Assembly (NCBI GenBank): GCA_024234895.1
Contig: JACKNJ010000010.1
Coordinates: forward strand, 52,952-116,951
DNA length: 64,000 nt
DNA from: Gammaproteobacteria bacterium
Lineage (GTDB): Bacteria > Pseudomonadota > Gammaproteobacteria > JACKNK01
Direction: 5' to 3'
The notes beneath the pieces are model-generated. The model ran no database searches and was not told the origin of the DNA. It saw only the letters and a program-made list of their open reading frames with translations. The position numbers and the translations under genes were made by a program. Below are positions 1 to 8,997 of this stretch, piece after piece (position 1 is the first letter of the stretch; each line of letters starts with the position of its first letter).

Positions 1-267
1 CTCCCCTCCCCATCGATCGATCGCGATATGTTCGGGTGGCACACCGGTATCGGTAAGGATCAGCACCTCCAGACGGCAGCAACACGCCTGGCAACTTGAA
101 CACGAGATTTCGGGACTGGACAAAGGTTGTGACCGGATAACGCCATGATGGCTTGCCAAGGAAGGTGCCGACATTATCGGGTCAAAGCTCGAGTCCGAGT
201 GTATGGCATTGTTGAGGCCTTCCTCCTAGACTGTACGGCATCACCGTACACAACAGGGCGCCCTCCA
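1..267. other. Left-edge stretch without a recognised gene
   Basis: No convincing gene is seen before the antitoxin start at 268. An open frame extends upstream from the antitoxin to 145, but its first 41 codons do not resemble the YefM family and are probably untranslated leader. A GGATAACGCC box near 137-146 faintly resembles an attC half-site, but no partner half-site is convincing. Confidence 0.4.
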
Positions 268-540
268 ATGGACAGCACAACCGTAAACAAATTTAGAGAC
301 AGCCTGAAAAGCTTTGTGGAACAGGTGGTTATCCACCACACACCGCTTCGCGTAACACGCCGATCCGGCTCCGATTTTGTGGTGATGAGCGCGGAGGATT
401 GGGAGCGTGACCAGGAAACGTTATATGTGCTCCAAAATACCAGCCTTATGCGCCAGATCGCCGAATCCAGTGCTACACACCAAGCCGGTTCTGGATATAC
501 CCCAACCAAAGAGCAGCTAGATGAGATCATTGGTATTTGA
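268..540 (+). CDS. YefM/Phd-family antitoxin
   Basis: A 90-residue antitoxin of the Phd/YefM superfamily, expected to neutralise the toxin encoded immediately downstream and to repress the shared promoter. The N-terminal part carries the usual DNA-binding arrangement (a basic ITR-like strand followed by VVMSAEDWERDQETLYVLQN, close to the YefM consensus MS..EY....ETLYLL), and the C-terminal tail is the toxin-wrapping region. I start it at the ATG at 268 because family similarity begins there; the frame is open further upstream. Its last 20 bases overlap the toxin gene, as is typical for translationally coupled pairs. It lies at the edge of an integron-like cassette array but in the opposite orientation to the other cassettes. 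Confidence 0.85.
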   Translation: MDSTTVNKFRDSLKSFVEQVVIHHTPLRVTRRSGSDFVVMSAEDWERDQETLYVLQNTSLMRQIAESSATHQAGSGYTPTKEQLDEIIGI

Positions 541-796
541 GGGCAAAACATGGGAGGTATACGAGGACCTACGGCAGCGCGACAAACGGATGCACAAGAA
601 TCTGTGCGTCATTTTGAAAGAAATGTTGCGCGGTGATCCCTGCGGCGGTTCGGGAAAGCCCGAAGCTCTTCGGCACAACCTTACCGGCTTTTGGTCGAGG
701 CGACTTAGCCAGAAAGATCGGCTCGTGTATAAGTTTGACGATACTTATATCTATATCTTTGCCATAGGCGGCCACTACGACTCTTTTGAGCCATAA
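521..796 (+). CDS. Txe/YoeB-family mRNA interferase toxin
   Basis: A 91-residue RelE-superfamily toxin of the Txe/YoeB subgroup, expected to cleave mRNA on the ribosome. Visible family features are the GKPEALRHNLTGFWSRRL segment (with the catalytic Glu and Arg region), the RLVYKF strand and the C-terminal GGHYDSFEP, which places His-Tyr near the end as in YoeB. Length is normal for the family. It overlaps the antitoxin gene by 20 bases, so the two are one operon. A hairpin with a short T-run follows at 861-881. In integron arrays such pairs are known to stabilise cassettes; that role here is an inference from location. Confidence 0.88.
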   Translation: MRSLVFEGKTWEVYEDLRQRDKRMHKNLCVILKEMLRGDPCGGSGKPEALRHNLTGFWSRRLSQKDRLVYKFDDTYIYIFAIGGHYDSFEP

Positions 797-876
797 CGCC
801 TAATTCACAGGGAGCGAAAAGCATAGCGAGGCACGAGCTACGCTTTTTACTATCCGGTGGAATGCCTCGTAAGGCA
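791..876. other. Degenerate attC-like inverted repeat
   Basis: The stretch starts with CATAACGCCTAATTCAC and ends with GTGGAATGCCTCGTAAGGC, which are imperfect inverses, and it has inner arms AGCGAAAAGCATAGC and GCTACGCTTTTTACT that pair well. This is the nested arrangement of an integron attC, but the outer GTTRRRY-type box is not intact. It would be shared between the toxin gene (plus strand) and the minus-strand cassette that ends at 891. Confidence 0.35.
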
Positions 877-881
877 TTTTT
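861..881 (+). terminator. Rho-independent terminator after the toxin gene
   Basis: AATGCCT and AGGCATT pair around a short loop, followed by TTTT on the plus strand. It lies 65 bases after the toxin stop codon. It overlaps the right arm of the degenerate attC-like repeat. Confidence 0.55.
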
Positions 882-890
882 AATCGCAAA

Positions 891-1520
891 TCAGTAGAGA
901 AGGTTTGAACCAAAACCTGGTTTCTCCCCATTAGATATCTGTTCTTGCCATTTGATTAGTTTTTCTAGGCGATACCCCCAGAACTCCTCACAAAGTTCGA
1001 GATACTCTACAACAACAGCTTTTTCCCCTATTTCTAAAAGTTCTTGAGCTAGCAGCATATTCGGGCCAAACGAATTTAGCTGGGGCGACCCTGGTGTTTT
1101 TCCTGCAAGAATCAATTGCTTCTTAGCTTCAGCAGTATCTCCATTTCGTAAGGCAACACGGCCTAAAGTCAGATGCGCTTTGTGTATAGCGTTTCCGTAG
1201 TTCCAATCTTTCTTATACTTTTCTGCGATCCTTAGTGTCTCATGTGCGAATTCCGAAGCTTTTACTAAGGAACCACCATCTACATTCCAAAGAGCAACAT
1301 CACCTATAGCAACCCATTTCTCATACTCAGTTTTAGCAGCTGCGAGTTCTGCTGCAGATTTATATAGCTGTTCGCCGAAATCAGGAGTCCATTCAGATTG
1401 ATATTCCTCCACCATGCTTAAGGTGTACTGAAAATAGGCATATCCACCAATTGCAATAAACAACACTGCAGTGACAAAACCGCCGCAAAATATCAAGAAT
1501 GATTTGATCTTATTCGTCAC
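891..1520 (-). CDS. Membrane-anchored TPR-like protein, integron cassette gene
   Basis: A 209-residue protein of unknown function. It begins with one hydrophobic segment (about residues 7-30), then a helical, Ala/Leu/Glu-rich body with repeated units such as HKAHLTLGRVALRNGDTAEAKKQL that look like tetratricopeptide repeats, so a membrane-tethered protein-interaction module is likely. Base composition is clearly more AT-rich than the chromosome to the right. It is the whole coding content of one cassette: attC 1528-1599 lies just upstream (end of the previous cassette), and the degenerate attC-like repeat 791-876 lies just downstream. No promoter is obvious; cassette genes usually depend on an upstream promoter. 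Confidence 0.7.
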   Translation of the reverse strand: MTNKIKSFLIFCGGFVTAVLFIAIGGYAYFQYTLSMVEEYQSEWTPDFGEQLYKSAAELAAAKTEYEKWVAIGDVALWNVDGGSLVKASEFAHETLRIAEKYKKDWNYGNAIHKAHLTLGRVALRNGDTAEAKKQLILAGKTPGSPQLNSFGPNMLLAQELLEIGEKAVVVEYLELCEEFWGYRLEKLIKWQEQISNGEKPGFGSNLLY

Positions 1521-1527
1521 TGTACGC

Positions 1528-1599
1528 GCCTAACGACCAAGCTGTGCGGCGCAAACGAAGCGCAGCGTAGTTTGCGTCCGAACGAGCACCTTGTTATGC
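1528..1599 (-). repeat. Integron attC recombination site
   Basis: Read on the minus strand this 72-base element begins GCATAAC and ends GTTAGGC, the R'' and R' core boxes of an attC site (recombination between G and TT of the last box). Between them are inner arms AAAC...GTTT flanking a central GAAGCGCAGCGTA segment, the usual imperfect palindrome of a foldable bottom strand. The stop codon of the gene at 1594-2907 lies inside the outer box, which is common in cassettes. Confidence 0.8.
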
Positions 1600-2907
1600 A
1601 TTACTTTTTTTCTCCTCAAGGCTGTTTTTTACCTGACTTGGGGTAAACATCCTCTTTGGCGTATGCTCAAAAAACCTCATATGGAAGGTTGAGGAGCCCT
1701 TTGGCCTTATCCTGACCCATTGGTCTTTCAATTCATCATCATCAAATTGGGTTGGAAAACTTGGATTAATGTCAGTTGCATCTATGTTAATGTCGGATGA
1801 TTCAATTTCCTGGAGCTTATACCCATTAGCAAACACGTGAATAGCCTTAACCTTTTCTGCTAATGACTTATTTACAAACGGAAGGAACATTGCGTCATCA
1901 AGGTCTCTTACGCTAAATACAGGAAAAAATCTGACAAAACTGTCTTTGCTGTAAGTTATGGGCAAAAACTCAACTTCACTTCTGCCTATAGAGGAGCCTG
2001 CCCCGATGTTTGTCCATTTCTCATCATCCTCCCTGTCAAGCTCATTTTCTTTGTTGACGTCAATACGCTGTTCCCATTGCCCGGAACCGATGCCATGCTT
2101 TATTCCCGATTTTTGTTCTGTAAAATGTGCTTCTGATTCTGCCCTCATTCGGTTTGACTTGTCTGATGAGCCAAACAAGATCGAAAGCACATTGTGCTTT
2201 GGCTCTTTTAATGTTAAATAGCAAAACAGTCTAAAGTGGCCTATATCCTCTGCTTGATATTTTTTATCTAATTCAAATGACAACGCCAACTGGGAGATGG
2301 GATCGTTTGCCTCTTGAAGAAATAGGACTCTATTTAGCGTCCCCTCTATTTTTTGGAATCCTGACGAGATGACCGACTGAATATCATCACCCCAGCGTGA
2401 GAAGAAACTCGCCTGCTCTTCTTCCGACAGCACGATGTTAAGATATTGAAACCGCGTGGCGAAACCATCAGGGCTATCAAGAGCTATCCTAATTCGCTCA
2501 CGGTCAAATATGTCGCAATAAGCAATCCCTTTGTCTTTCGCCTCTTCAATTAACCGCTCTTTTTCACCAATAGTCAGATTTATATTTGTGAAAAACACAA
2601 AAACGCCAAGATTACTGTCAGCGCTAACTGCGCTTTCTAGATCGCCCGTAAACTTTGCCTTTATTTTTTTCTTTTGTTCGTCGGAATCATTTGCTTGGTT
2701 AACAAAGCCTATTGCTCCAAAGACTTTTTGATCTTCACGGTAAATTGCTTCAATATCTCTACCACCATCGGGGCCTCCGCGAGGATGTCTTGGCCTTACA
2801 TCGGTAAACCTTTTGTCAGATGCCAAGACAGCCCGACACATCTGCTCTCTATGCAGCTGATTGGTATCAAGATAGCTCTTTAGCCTTTCATCTGTCTGAT
2901 ACGGCAA
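1594..2907 (-). CDS. Cassette protein with possible nuclease-like N-terminal domain
   Basis: A 437-residue protein carried as an integron cassette between two attC sites. Residues about 30-110 (RHPRGGPDGGRDIEA, then GAIGFVNQANDSDEQKKKIKAKF and a FVFFTN strand) resemble the N-terminal domain of restriction-endonuclease-like proteins, where GxDGGRD supplies an acidic metal ligand; a clean ExK motif is not visible, so catalysis is uncertain. The remainder (about 170-437) is not recognised and is rich in charged residues. Low GC compared with neighbours supports horizontal acquisition. A defence role against foreign DNA is plausible for a cassette of this kind but is only inference. Confidence 0.6.
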   Translation of the reverse strand: MPYQTDERLKSYLDTNQLHREQMCRAVLASDKRFTDVRPRHPRGGPDGGRDIEAIYREDQKVFGAIGFVNQANDSDEQKKKIKAKFTGDLESAVSADSNLGVFVFFTNINLTIGEKERLIEEAKDKGIAYCDIFDRERIRIALDSPDGFATRFQYLNIVLSEEEQASFFSRWGDDIQSVISSGFQKIEGTLNRVLFLQEANDPISQLALSFELDKKYQAEDIGHFRLFCYLTLKEPKHNVLSILFGSSDKSNRMRAESEAHFTEQKSGIKHGIGSGQWEQRIDVNKENELDREDDEKWTNIGAGSSIGRSEVEFLPITYSKDSFVRFFPVFSVRDLDDAMFLPFVNKSLAEKVKAIHVFANGYKLQEIESSDINIDATDINPSFPTQFDDDELKDQWVRIRPKGSSTFHMRFFEHTPKRMFTPSQVKNSLEEKKSNA

Positions 2908-2934
2908 CCTTATTCTCCATTCCCATGATTTTAT

Positions 2935-3018
2935 GCATAACGCTCAAATCAGCCGCGCCAAACAGCGGAGTGGAGCAAGGCCGCGCATTTTGGCGTCGGC
3001 TGGATTTGAATGTTATGT
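2935..3018 (-). repeat. Integron attC recombination site
   Basis: On the minus strand the 84-base element begins ACATAAC and ends GTTATGC, with outer arms that pair over CAAATCAGCCGCGCC and GGCGTCGGCTGGATTTGA, leaving the unpaired bases expected in an attC. It separates the small lipoprotein cassette (3045-3305) from the 1594-2907 cassette and has the same orientation as the attC at 1528. Confidence 0.8.
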
Positions 3019-3044
3019 GTTTCCGAATCTGATAGATAGATTCT

Positions 3045-3305
3045 CTATCGGATAGGTCTCTTGTATTCCCCCCAAGCATATCCCTCCAGCGTCATACAGC
3101 TTTCGGTTAACCCTCCTATCTGCGTTTCTCTTTCGGCATTAGCTTTTGCCTTTTCTTTGCAGTCAAAGAGCTGCCTTCTTGCTTGCTCATAGCTTACGCC
3201 CTGTTTCACCCAACCTTTTTCTACGATATAGGATGGGCCAGAAGCACAGCCTGACAAAGTAGAAATAAGTGCCACAGCGAAGGTTGATAGTGCTTTTTTG
3301 TTCAT
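3045..3305 (-). CDS. Small lipoprotein, integron cassette gene
   Basis: An 86-residue predicted lipoprotein: MNKKALSTFAVALISTLSGC gives a signal peptide ending in the lipobox LSGC. The mature part is polar, with two further Cys residues (FDCKEK and TESCMT) and no domain I recognise. The start is the ATG at 3305, which has an AAGGAG ribosome site six bases upstream. It is the most upstream cassette of the minus-strand array; an ACATAAC box at 3337-3343 lies in its leader and may be what remains of another recombination site. Confidence 0.7.
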   Translation of the reverse strand: MNKKALSTFAVALISTLSGCASGPSYIVEKGWVKQGVSYEQARRQLFDCKEKAKANAERETQIGGLTESCMTLEGYAWGEYKRPIR

Positions 3306-3336
3306 CGAATTCTCCTTTTTGAAATTACCGTTAAGC

Positions 3337-3343
3337 ACATAAC
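3337..3343 (-). other. Possible truncated attC (single core box)
   Basis: An ACATAAC box (GTTATGT on the minus strand) is identical to one of the boxes of the attC at 2935-3018 and is followed by CGCTTAGCGGGC, but no partner GTTRRRY box is found in the next 150 bases. It may mark the broken end of the array. Confidence 0.35.
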
Positions 3344-3657
3344 GCTTAGCGGGCAATTAGGGTCAGTTCTCGCATTGTTGCATCTTGCCTCGTACATCCA
3401 TCCGCTTTCCGCTGCCTGGCTCCCGACGACGGGCCTTAAGCAGCACGGAACAAGGTTACTGCTTCGTGCAGTCTGCCGGAACACGCTTCGCCGGCATACA
3501 CCCCGGCGATGACCTTCAACAAGGTTCATATCGACCGGGCGCGGAAGGGTTCGCCCGATATGCTCAGGCGGATGCTGACCCTCACCCGCCAACTGGTTAA
3601 ACGCGCCATGCTGCGCCGTGTCCTCGCCGCAGATGCGCGTCGGCGGATTGGCGAGAC
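3344..3657. other. Junction region without a recognised gene
   Basis: About 310 bases between the integron-like array and the decarboxylase fragment. Composition rises to that of the chromosome. Several short open frames exist on both strands, but none has a recognisable domain, a good ribosome site or a plausible signal; it looks like rearranged DNA at the edge of the accessory segment. Confidence 0.4.
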
Positions 3658-3939
3658 ATGGCGCCGTCTCTGTGGGGTTGCGCGGTCAACGGGCCGGGCC
3701 GTCTGAGCCTGGGCGGGGTCGATCTGGTCGAGCTGGCGGGCACGTACGGGACGGCTTTACAGGTGGTCGACAAAGCGGCGCTGCAACGCAATTACGCGGC
3801 GTTCGTCGGTGCGTTCCGCGCGCTGTATCCGAACACGGAACTGGCGACCTCATTCAAGACCAACGCGCTACCCGGGGTGCTGGCGGCGCTGCACGCAGCA
3901 ATGAAGGTCGGTTCCCGGCTTGTTGCGTCGATCCGTTGA
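3658..3939 (+). pseudogene. Fragment of a LysA-like PLP-dependent decarboxylase
   Basis: The translation GGVDLVELAGTYGTALQVVD, then LQRNYAAFVGAFRALYPNTE and ATSFKTNALPGVLAALHAA, matches the N-terminal start of diaminopimelate decarboxylase-like (fold-type III PLP) enzymes, where the Lys in the FKTN/VKAN motif binds PLP. A complete enzyme has about 400 residues; here the similarity stops after about 80 and a stop follows, with pgpA only 30 bases away. The rest of the gene has therefore been lost, probably in the event that placed the cassette array here. Confidence 0.6.
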
Positions 3940-3968
3940 ATCCGCAGCCCCAACCGGACCCGGCCAGC

Positions 3969-4457
3969 TCAGACGAGCTGTGCCAATGCCTGAACGCCCA
4001 GCCAGGCAATTACACCGGCGAGCACGTCGTCGAGCATGATCCCCAAGCCGCCGCTGATGTGACGGTCGAGCCAGCGGATCGGCCATGGTTTCAGGACGTC
4101 GAAGAGGCGGAACAGCGCGAAGCCGACGACGATCCATAGCCAGCCGGGCGGTGCCAGGAACAGGGTGATCCACATGCCGACGAATTCGTCCCAGACGATG
4201 CCGGAGTGGTCGTGGACGCCGAGGCGGCGGGCGCTGTCACCGCAGAGCCAGATGCCGAAGACCATCGAGATGACGAGCATCGCGAGGTAGGCGGGCATCG
4301 GGAAGGTTTGAAACCAAAGGTATGGAACGATCGCGGCGAGACTGCCCCAGGTGCCGGGGGCCTTGGGGCCGAGACCTGAGCCGAAGCCGAAGGCCAGGAA
4401 GTGGACCGGATCGCGAAGCACGGTGCGGGCGGGAATCGGTGCGCTCTTCTCGCCCAT
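3969..4457 (-). CDS. pgpA: Phosphatidylglycerophosphatase A
   Basis: A 162-residue inner-membrane enzyme that dephosphorylates phosphatidylglycerol phosphate to phosphatidylglycerol. The family motif set is present: FGFGSGLGPKAPGTWGSLAA near the N-terminus, the IVWDEFVGMWI segment, and a C-terminal GGLGIMLDDVLAGV stretch with paired Asp residues that bind metal. Three to four hydrophobic segments are seen. I start at the ATG at 4457, one base after the thiL stop (TGACATG); an in-frame TTG 12 bases upstream is less likely. It is the last gene of the ribH-nusB-thiL-pgpA operon, a common gammaproteobacterial order. Confidence 0.93.
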   Translation of the reverse strand: MGEKSAPIPARTVLRDPVHFLAFGFGSGLGPKAPGTWGSLAAIVPYLWFQTFPMPAYLAMLVISMVFGIWLCGDSARRLGVHDHSGIVWDEFVGMWITLFLAPPGWLWIVVGFALFRLFDVLKPWPIRWLDRHISGGLGIMLDDVLAGVIAWLGVQALAQLV

Positions 4458-4458
4458 G

Positions 4459-5427
4459 TCAGCTTCCAAAATGGTCGTAGCCGCCGGTGACGCCGAGTTG
4501 GGTGCCGTCGTCGAGCTGGCAGCGCAGGCCGGGTGCGGAATCGATCATACCGATCCAGGTGAACGCGCAGTCGAGCACGGCCATCGCGGCCTCGGCGGCG
4601 GCCTGTCGGGATTCGGGAATGGTGACCAGCAGTTCGTAGTCGTCGCCGGCGGACAGCGGCAGGGCCCAGCCGCCTGCGGCATCCAGCCACTTGCCCATTA
4701 CCGCGGAGATCGGCAGACGTTCAGCGTAGACGGTCGCGCCGACGCCGGAGCGTTCGAGGATGTGGCCGAGGTCGGCGGCGACGCCGTCGGACACATCGAT
4801 CGCGGCGCTGGCGATGCCGCGCAGGGCCTGGCCGGCGGCGACACGCGGTGTTGGGCGGTTGAGGCGTGCGAGCACGGCGGCGCGGTCCGCCTTGGGCAGG
4901 CGCAGTTCGTCCTGCAGGGCGAGCAAGGCGAGGCCGGCGTCGCCGACCGTGCCGGTGAGATAGATCAGGTCGCCCGGCCTGGCGCAGGCGCGGGTCATCA
5001 CCGAACCGGCGGGGACCAGACCGTGGGCCTGCACGGTCAGGGTCAGTGGGCCGCGCGTGGTGTCGCCGCCGACCAGGGCGACATCGTGTTCGATGGCCAG
5101 GGCATGAAAGCCTGCCGAGAACGCCCGCAGCCAGGCTTCGTCGTGTTCGGGGAGCGTCAGCGCGAGCGTGACCCAAGCCGGTGCGGCGCCCATCGCGGCG
5201 AGGTCGGAAAGATTCACGGCCAGCAGCTTGTGGCCAATATCCTCGGGCGCGGTGTCCAGCGGGAAGTGCACGCCGGCGACCATGGTGTCGGCGGTGACGA
5301 CGAGGTCGTGGCCGATCGGCACCCGCAGCAGCGCGGCGTCGTCACCGACACCGATGGCGACGTCGTTCCGCGTCGCGCCGAGTTGCGCGAACCAGCGCCG
5401 GATCAGGTCGAATTCGCCGCCGGCCAT
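4459..5427 (-). CDS. thiL: Thiamine-monophosphate kinase
   Basis: A 322-residue enzyme that phosphorylates thiamine monophosphate to the active cofactor thiamine diphosphate. Family motifs are in order: GVGDDAALL (about 26-34), VTADTMVAGVHF (43-55), NLSDLAAMGA (72-81), the VGGDTTRG loop (119-126), and AIDVSDGVAADLGHI near residue 210, all Asp-rich metal/ATP sites of the AIR-synthase-like fold. Length is normal. It lies 10 bases after nusB and one base before pgpA, so the four genes are probably co-transcribed. Confidence 0.95.
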   Translation of the reverse strand: MAGGEFDLIRRWFAQLGATRNDVAIGVGDDAALLRVPIGHDLVVTADTMVAGVHFPLDTAPEDIGHKLLAVNLSDLAAMGAAPAWVTLALTLPEHDEAWLRAFSAGFHALAIEHDVALVGGDTTRGPLTLTVQAHGLVPAGSVMTRACARPGDLIYLTGTVGDAGLALLALQDELRLPKADRAAVLARLNRPTPRVAAGQALRGIASAAIDVSDGVAADLGHILERSGVGATVYAERLPISAVMGKWLDAAGGWALPLSAGDDYELLVTIPESRQAAAEAAMAVLDCAFTWIGMIDSAPGLRCQLDDGTQLGVTGGYDHFGS

Positions 5428-5437
5428 CGGAACGCGC

Positions 5438-5893
5438 TTACCGCAGTTCGACCGTGCGGCTCGCGTGCGCGAGCTTGTCGACCACGCCGTTGACGTACTT
5501 GAAGCCGCCCTCGGCGCCGAACTTCTTGGTCAGCTCGACGGCCTCGTTGACCGCCACCCTGACCGGGATGTCGAGGCGATGCAGCAGTTCGTAAGCGGCC
5601 AGCCGCAGGATGCTGCGCTCGATCGGGTCGCAGTCGGCGAGCGCGATGTCGCTGTGCGGGGCGATCGCCGCATCGAGCTCGGCAACCGTTCCGATCACGC
5701 CGCGCAGGACCTCGGAGAAGTAGTCGACATCGACCCGGTCCATTTCCTGGTTGACCCGGAACTGGGTGTCGATCTCGGCCACGTCCTCACCGGTCATGTC
5801 CCACTGGTACAGGGCCTGCAGGATGCGGCCGCGCGCCTGGGTGCGACGGTACGGATTCGGCTTGCCCCCGGTGCTGGGAGCGAAGGAACTCAC
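5438..5893 (-). CDS. nusB: Transcription antitermination factor NusB
   Basis: A 151-residue all-helical protein that binds boxA RNA with NusE (S10) and promotes antitermination of rRNA operons. The family signature is clear: [15 protein letters not shown] at the N-terminus, [16 protein letters not shown] in the middle and [15 protein letters not shown]...[13 protein letters not shown] at the end. The start is a GTG at 5893 that overlaps the ribH stop codon (GTGA), indicating translational coupling. Confidence 0.95.
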   Translation of the reverse strand: MSSFAPSTGGKPNPYRRTQARGRILQALYQWDMTGEDVAEIDTQFRVNQEMDRVDVDYFSEVLRGVIGTVAELDAAIAPHSDIALADCDPIERSILRLAAYELLHRLDIPVRVAVNEAVELTKKFGAEGGFKYVNGVVDKLAHASRTVELR

Positions 5894-6360
5894 AGCTTGC
5901 GCAGCACGTTGACGGTTTCGATCGCGGCCATGGCGGCTTCGCTGCCCTTGTTGCCGGCCTTGGTGCCGGCACGCTCGATGGCCTGCTCGATGGTATCGAC
6001 GGTGAGGACGCCGTTGATGACCGGAATGTCGAACTTCATCGACACGCTGGCCAGGCCCTTCACGCATTCGCCGGCGACGTATTCGAAGTGGGGCGTGCCG
6101 CCACGGATGACCGCGCCCAGCGAGACGATGGCGTCGTATTTCTTCGCGGCGGCGAGCTTCTGCGCGACGATCGGCTGTTCCCAGGCACCCGGCACGTAGA
6201 CGATGTCGATGTCGTCGCGGGAGGCGCCGTGACGGACCAGGGTGTCGATCGCACCCTCGACCAGGCTGTCGACCACGAAGCTGTTGAAACGGGAGACGAG
6301 CAGCGCGTACTTGGCGCCGGCGGCGTTGAAATCGCCTTCGATACGGTTGATGTGGGCCAT
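5890..6360 (-). CDS. ribH: 6,7-dimethyl-8-ribityllumazine synthase
   Basis: A 156-residue subunit of lumazine synthase, which condenses the ribityl-aminouracil with dihydroxybutanone phosphate in the penultimate step of riboflavin synthesis. The motifs [14 protein letters not shown] (substrate binding), YVPGAWEQP and [17 protein letters not shown], with the catalytic His, are intact. No ribA/B/E genes are adjacent in this window; ribH heads the nusB-thiL-pgpA operon. Confidence 0.95.
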   Translation of the reverse strand: MAHINRIEGDFNAAGAKYALLVSRFNSFVVDSLVEGAIDTLVRHGASRDDIDIVYVPGAWEQPIVAQKLAAAKKYDAIVSLGAVIRGGTPHFEYVAGECVKGLASVSMKFDIPVINGVLTVDTIEQAIERAGTKAGNKGSEAAMAAIETVNVLRKL

Positions 6361-6448
6361 GCCTGGGTTTCCTGAAAGAGCGGTTTACGAAGGGCGGGAA
6401 GGATACACCAAGGGAACCTCTGATTTGTTCAGGGACGGTTCGGCTGGC

Positions 6449-6480
6449 GCCTGCAGGGAATGTCGCCACATTCCGCAGGC
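6449..6480 (-). other. Hairpin between the HPP gene and ribH
   Basis: GCCTGC plus GGAATGT pair with ACATTCC plus GCAGGC around a GGCG-like loop. It lies 28 bases after the HPP-family stop codon and could terminate that transcript, but no T-run follows. Confidence 0.35.
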
Positions 6481-6507
6481 ATCATCACCGGGCGCGCCCG
6501 CCAACAC

Positions 6508-7449
6508 TCACCCCGCGCCGATCTTGCGCCAGCCGGTATCGCCTTCGTAGGCCACCTCGTGCCGCGCCCAGCGCGCAAAGCAGGCCCGCGTGATGACGCC
6601 CGTGGTGTATCGCTCCGGTCCGGCCAGGACCTTGTAGATGACCTGTTCCTGATCGTCCTCGCCGCCGATCTCCAGAACCTCGCGGACCTGCCATCGCTCG
6701 CCGAATTCGCCGTTGCTGTAGCTGTGCCCGGCCACGATCTGCGCGCTCTTCAAGGCCGCGCCGCGCGCGTGGCGCCGGGCCAGGTCGAAGAGATATTCCA
6801 GTTCTTCCTCGCTGACATCGACAAAGACATCCATGCCGCGCAGCGCGTAGGCAATGTCCTCGTGCGAGAACAGGGGTTCGACATCCTTCTTCTTCTCGTG
6901 CCCGGGGCGCTCGCGACGGGACAGCACGGTCGGATAGCGGCGCCATGCGAAGGGTGCGTTGATCAGCAGCGCGGCGAGGAAAATGATCCCCGCGTTGAGC
7001 ATCACCGGCACCCAGAAGTAGTCGTAACCCATCGCCAGCACCGCCGGGCCGCTGACGATCGCCGACAGCGCGGTCGCGCCGCCCGGCGGATGCACGCAGC
7101 GGGCGTAGTGCATCGCCCCGATCGCAAGCCCGACGGCGAGCGGCCCGGCGTACATCGGGTCCGCGACCCACTGCCCGACGGTGATGCCGACCAACGCGGA
7201 GATTGCGTGCCCGCCCAGCAGCGGCCAGGGCTGCGCCAGCGGCACGTGCGGCACACCGAACACCAGCACCGCGCTGGCACCCATCGAAGCCACCAGCAGC
7301 GGGGCCGCGCCGGCCGGCGCGAACATCGGCGTCAGCCACATCACCGCGGCGATGCCGAGCACACCGCCAAACAACGCGATCAATCTTTCACCGTGACTGA
7401 CCGGCAGATACTCCAACCCGATAAACCGTTGAAAGGAATGAAAACTCAT
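6508..7449 (-). CDS. HPP-family integral membrane protein with soluble C-terminal domain
   Basis: A 313-residue protein. Residues about 20-165 hold four to five hydrophobic segments and the hallmark HPP motif RCVHPPGGATAL; the HPP family is associated with nitrite or small-ion transport in plastids and cyanobacteria. About 125 cytoplasmic residues follow (KKKDVEPLFSHEDIAYALRG onwards) with a mixed alpha/beta pattern not recognised by me; it is acidic in the middle (EVLEIGGEDDQEQVIYKV). The gene is monocistronic and divergent from the symporter operon at 7603. Substrate is unknown. Confidence 0.8.
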   Translation of the reverse strand: MSFHSFQRFIGLEYLPVSHGERLIALFGGVLGIAAVMWLTPMFAPAGAAPLLVASMGASAVLVFGVPHVPLAQPWPLLGGHAISALVGITVGQWVADPMYAGPLAVGLAIGAMHYARCVHPPGGATALSAIVSGPAVLAMGYDYFWVPVMLNAGIIFLAALLINAPFAWRRYPTVLSRRERPGHEKKKDVEPLFSHEDIAYALRGMDVFVDVSEEELEYLFDLARRHARGAALKSAQIVAGHSYSNGEFGERWQVREVLEIGGEDDQEQVIYKVLAGPERYTTGVITRACFARWARHEVAYEGDTGWRKIGAG

Positions 7450-7602
7450 CGTCCCTTGCTCCAGAAAGCCGATGCGACCACGCCGCCGTTAGCGAGCCGC
7501 ACCAACTCACGATTTTAGTGCAGACGGGGGCAAGGGAATCGACAACACGATCCTGTTCCGCTTTGCTATCGTTCCGCGGTCCCCACCCGGCCGGAGCCCA
7601 CG

Positions 7603-8993
<1,391 letters not shown>

Positions 8994-8997
<4 letters not shown>

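Noticed and set aside
145..267. N-terminal extension of the antitoxin
   Set aside because: The extra 41 residues do not match the family; the ATG at 268 gives the normal N-terminus.
3385..3706. Short plus-strand and minus-strand frames between the array and the decarboxylase fragment
   Set aside because: No recognisable domain, no ribosome site and overlapping one another; probably rearranged non-coding DNA.
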